From: Muribaculaceae bacterium
GTDB lineage: Bacteria > Bacteroidota > Bacteroidia > Bacteroidales > Muribaculaceae
Assembly: GCA_017619255.1 (NCBI GenBank)
Contig: JAFZSS010000257.1
Coordinates: 1 to 6,870, forward strand
Direction: 5' to 3'
Length of the DNA stretch: 6,870 nt
Of this stretch, positions 5,146 to 6,870 are shown piece after piece. A program made the translations under genes and the position numbers. The notes under the pieces are model-generated. The model did not search any database, was not told the origin of the DNA, and saw nothing but the letters and a program-made list of their open reading frames with translations. Positions within the stretch are counted from its first letter, which is position 1; the number at the start of each line of letters is the position of its first letter.

Positions 5146-6201
5146 TCACGCATTATGCTCCAGCAGGTCAACCACATGAGCAGCGACGCTTTCAGGACTG
5201 ATGCCTGTCATGCAGCGGTAGTCACCGTAACGACAGTCCCGCTCGCCGTAGATGGAGCAGGGGCGGCAGTCCATGTCGAGCTGGATGTCGGAGGACGCGT
5301 CCTGACCATAGCCAAGGAAGCCACAGGCAGGTGAAGTGGCACCCCAGATGGTCACGCTCTTGAGTCCCATCAAGGAGGCCAAGTGCATGTTGGCAGAATC
5401 CATGGTGAGCATCAGGTCGCACTTGCCGAGCAATGCGTATTCGTCGATGAAACCATGCTTGATCTCAGCCATCGAGGTGACACGCTTATACTTCTTGGCA
5501 AGCCCCCTCAAGGCAATCTTCTCCTCTTTGCCACCGCCCATGAGGAAAAGCCAGTAATCTTCATGCTCGCTCAACAAGCCAACCACCTTGTCCATGAGTT
5601 CCAGAGGATAGACCTTGCCATCGTGGGCCGAAAACGGCGAGATGGCAATCCAGCGCTGACCCGGCTCCTTCTCAAGCACGATGGGACTTACGGGAAGTGG
5701 CTTGCCGTCATACAGGCGGGTAAAATCATCGGGCACCTCCAGCCCCAGTTCACTAAACACATTGCGGTAACGGTCATGGGTCGGAGTGACTGGCTCATCA
5801 CTCTTGTGATTGACGAGCGCCTTGCGACGAGTGCGTTCCTTGTCGAGTTTAACGACAGGGATACCGCAGACCTTGAAAACGAGGTCCATGACACGTGTAC
5901 GCAAAACATTGTGTAAGTCTGCCACGGCATTGACATCATATTCTCGACGCAGCTTCAGCGCCAGCTTCACCAGGCCGGCAAGCCCTTTATACTCTTTCTG
6001 GACGTCAATGCCTACTACCTCAAGGTTATCGGGACGGTCATGGAACATCGACGCGGGCCACTTCTTGGTGAGCATGACGAAGTGCGTGCCGGGGTTGGCA
6101 CGGCATGCCGGATAAAGCACCGGTATCGTCATCGCCACATCACCCAGGGCCGAGAAGCGCATGACGAGCACATTGCGTCGTGACTGATCATTTTTTGCCA
6201 T
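5146..6201 (-). CDS. Glycosyltransferase family 9 (heptosyltransferase-like), copy B
   Basis: This 351-residue GT-B fold glycosyltransferase belongs to the ADP-heptose:LPS heptosyltransferase family (GT9), cytoplasmic enzymes that add sugars to the growing LPS/LOS core. The N-terminal signature NVLVMRFSALGDVAMTIPV (residues 10-28) contains D21, which aligns with the aspartate proposed as catalytic base in E. coli WaaC. The C-terminal donor-binding motif LTMDSANMHLAS contains D268, matching the conserved Asp of the family's D-[ST]-x-x-x-H-L motif. A C-terminal four-cysteine segment follows (C312, C315, C323, C330). Both key acids are present, so this copy looks catalytically intact. The true donor and acceptor are unknown; Bacteroidales GT9 proteins need not use heptose. 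The start is ATG 6201, inside the end of the DUF4254 gene. The TGA stop lies 91 bases before the start of its paralogue, copy A. Confidence 0.93.
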   Translation of the reverse strand: MAKNDQSRRNVLVMRFSALGDVAMTIPVLYPACRANPGTHFVMLTKKWPASMFHDRPDNLEVVGIDVQKEYKGLAGLVKLALKLRREYDVNAVADLHNVLRTRVMDLVFKVCGIPVVKLDKERTRRKALVNHKSDEPVTPTHDRYRNVFSELGLEVPDDFTRLYDGKPLPVSPIVLEKEPGQRWIAISPFSAHDGKVYPLELMDKVVGLLSEHEDYWLFLMGGGKEEKIALRGLAKKYKRVTSMAEIKHGFIDEYALLGKCDLMLTMDSANMHLASLMGLKSVTIWGATSPACGFLGYGQDASSDIQLDMDCRPCSIYGERDCRYGDYRCMTGISPESVAAHVVDLLEHNA

Positions 6202-6793
6202 ACAATACAGGATTTGTCTCGGGGTCGTTATACATCTTCATCTGCATATAGACCTTCATGAATTTGCGGCCTTCAGCGATGTCGTCAAGTAACTGGTTGA
6301 TGGCAGTCGTCAAGTCATCGCGCTGCTCAAGCAGGACATCGAGTTTGGCCTGGCACTTGGCGATGTGGGCAGGAGTAGCATCGGTGCGCTCGGCCTGTTC
6401 GCGCATGTGCCAAATCTTGAGGGAGAGAATCGACAGGCGGTCGATGGCCCATGCCGGGCTCTCGGTATTGAGGGTGGCATCGGGCAGCACCGCCACGCTG
6501 GCATAGCACTCACGGAAATAGGCGTCAATCTCCTCCACGAGGTCGGTGCGGTCCTGGTTGCTGTGGTCAATGCGACGCTTCAGGGCCAGTGCCTCAACGG
6601 GGTCGATGTTCTCGTCGCGGATGATGTCCTCGAGGTGCCACTGCACGGCATCAATCCAGTTTTTGCGGGCAAGACTGCTCTCAATAGTGCCTTCGGCAAA
6701 AGGATTGGTAAACACGGCGTCAACGTTATCGGTGACGTGATAGAGCTTGACCGTCTGGTCAAATATCTCATTACATTTGTTAGCAAAAGTCAT
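6188..6793 (-). CDS. DUF4254 domain protein
   Basis: This 201-residue soluble protein has no signal peptide or membrane segment. I recognise it as the Bacteroidota DUF4254 family from its conserved blocks: WIDAVQWHLEDIIRD at residues 46-60, KRRIDHSNQDRTDLVE at 72-87, and SPAWAIDRLSILSLKIWHM at about 112-130. A helical, coiled-coil-like stretch rich in Glu, Asp, Gln and Leu follows at about 132-175. The family has no established biochemical role. From memory, it is often found beside family 9 glycosyltransferases, as here. Its last codons overlap the start of GT9 copy B by 14 bases (6188-6201) in another frame, so the two are probably translated together. Clustered polar residues (H53, E55, D56, R59, R82, D118, R119, H129) could form a site, but that is inference. 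The ATG at 6793 is the only sensible start, because the conserved family N-terminus (TFANKCNEIF) follows it directly. No promoter was found upstream. Confidence 0.88.
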   Translation of the reverse strand: MTFANKCNEIFDQTVKLYHVTDNVDAVFTNPFAEGTIESSLARKNWIDAVQWHLEDIIRDENIDPVEALALKRRIDHSNQDRTDLVEEIDAYFRECYASVAVLPDATLNTESPAWAIDRLSILSLKIWHMREQAERTDATPAHIAKCQAKLDVLLEQRDDLTTAINQLLDDIAEGRKFMKVYMQMKMYNDPETNPVLYGKK

Positions 6794-6832
6794 ATTTATA
6801 GTTGTTAGTCTTTAGTTGATCCATTGGCGGAA

Positions 6833-6870
6833 TTATATGTCTTTGTTTTCGCTTGGTTCGTCGTCGTCGC
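6833..6870 (-). CDS. Possible 3' end of an upstream gene (partial)
   Basis: One minus-strand frame entering from the right edge reads DDDEPSENKDI and then a TAA stop at 6835-6833. An acidic, hydrophilic end like this is plausible as the C-terminal tail of a protein. A rival frame stays open to a TAA at about 6805 and reads mostly Thr/Asn/Lys, which looks less protein-like. No TAnnTTTG promoter box is visible between here and the DUF4254 start at 6793. This weakly suggests that the next gene is co-transcribed with something to the right. Only 11 codons are visible, so no function can be given. Confidence 0.28.
   Translation of the reverse strand, partial: DDDEPSENKDI

Noticed and set aside
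5383..5916. Plus-strand open frame of 177 codons inside GT9 copy B
   Set aside because: It is antisense to a clear GT9 gene. A similar antisense frame inside copy A follows from the paralogy, not from selection on the plus strand.
6794..6870. Promoter for the DUF4254 gene
   Set aside because: No TAnnTTTG box is present on the minus strand in this stretch; the real promoter probably lies to the right of the window.

Overview
The window looks like chromosomal DNA from a member of the Bacteroidota, most likely order Bacteroidales. Three things point there: three intergenic sites match the Bacteroidota sigma-ABfr promoter (TTG or TTTG, 20 bases, TAnnTTTG); most gene starts lack a strong Shine-Dalgarno; and the gene families are typical (DUF4254, GT9 glycosyltransferases with a C-terminal four-cysteine segment, viroplasmin-type RNase H, a COG0731-like radical SAM protein). 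The genus cannot be fixed from sequence alone. All complete genes lie on the minus strand, so transcription runs from high to low coordinates. I see no mobile element, CRISPR array, tRNA or rRNA.

Layout in transcription order. (1) 6870-5146: the possible tail of an unknown gene, then a DUF4254 protein whose 3' end overlaps the start of a GT9 (ADP-heptose:LPS heptosyltransferase-like) protein, here copy B. (2) 5145-5055: an intergenic gap with a good promoter and a perfect 7-bp dyad spanning its -7 box. (3) 5054-2381: a second GT9 protein (copy A), an NAD-dependent epimerase/dehydratase and shikimate kinase (aroK), joined by ATGA-type stop/start overlaps. (4) 2380-2299: a second clear promoter. 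(5) 2298-262: viroplasmin-type RNase HI, a 177-residue protein I do not recognise, and a radical SAM protein, followed by a hairpin/T-tract terminator. (6) 1-261: the terminator, a long-looped inverted repeat, and a third promoter firing leftward into a leader with a hairpin plus T7, probably serving a gene beyond the left edge.

Region 6870-2381 reads as a cell-envelope glycan (LPS/LOS core or related) cluster with an aromatic-biosynthesis kinase at its end. Region 2298-262 combines nucleic-acid housekeeping with a possible RNA-modifying radical SAM enzyme. The most notable observation is the tandem GT9 pair. The copies align without gaps over 351 residues at about 67% identity (hand count), yet copy A has replaced both acidic residues that correspond to the GT9 active-site/donor-site aspartates (D21 to N, D268 to E) and has gained a lysine-rich 24-residue tail. 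I see no clearly new multi-gene system; the rest is ordinary chromosome.
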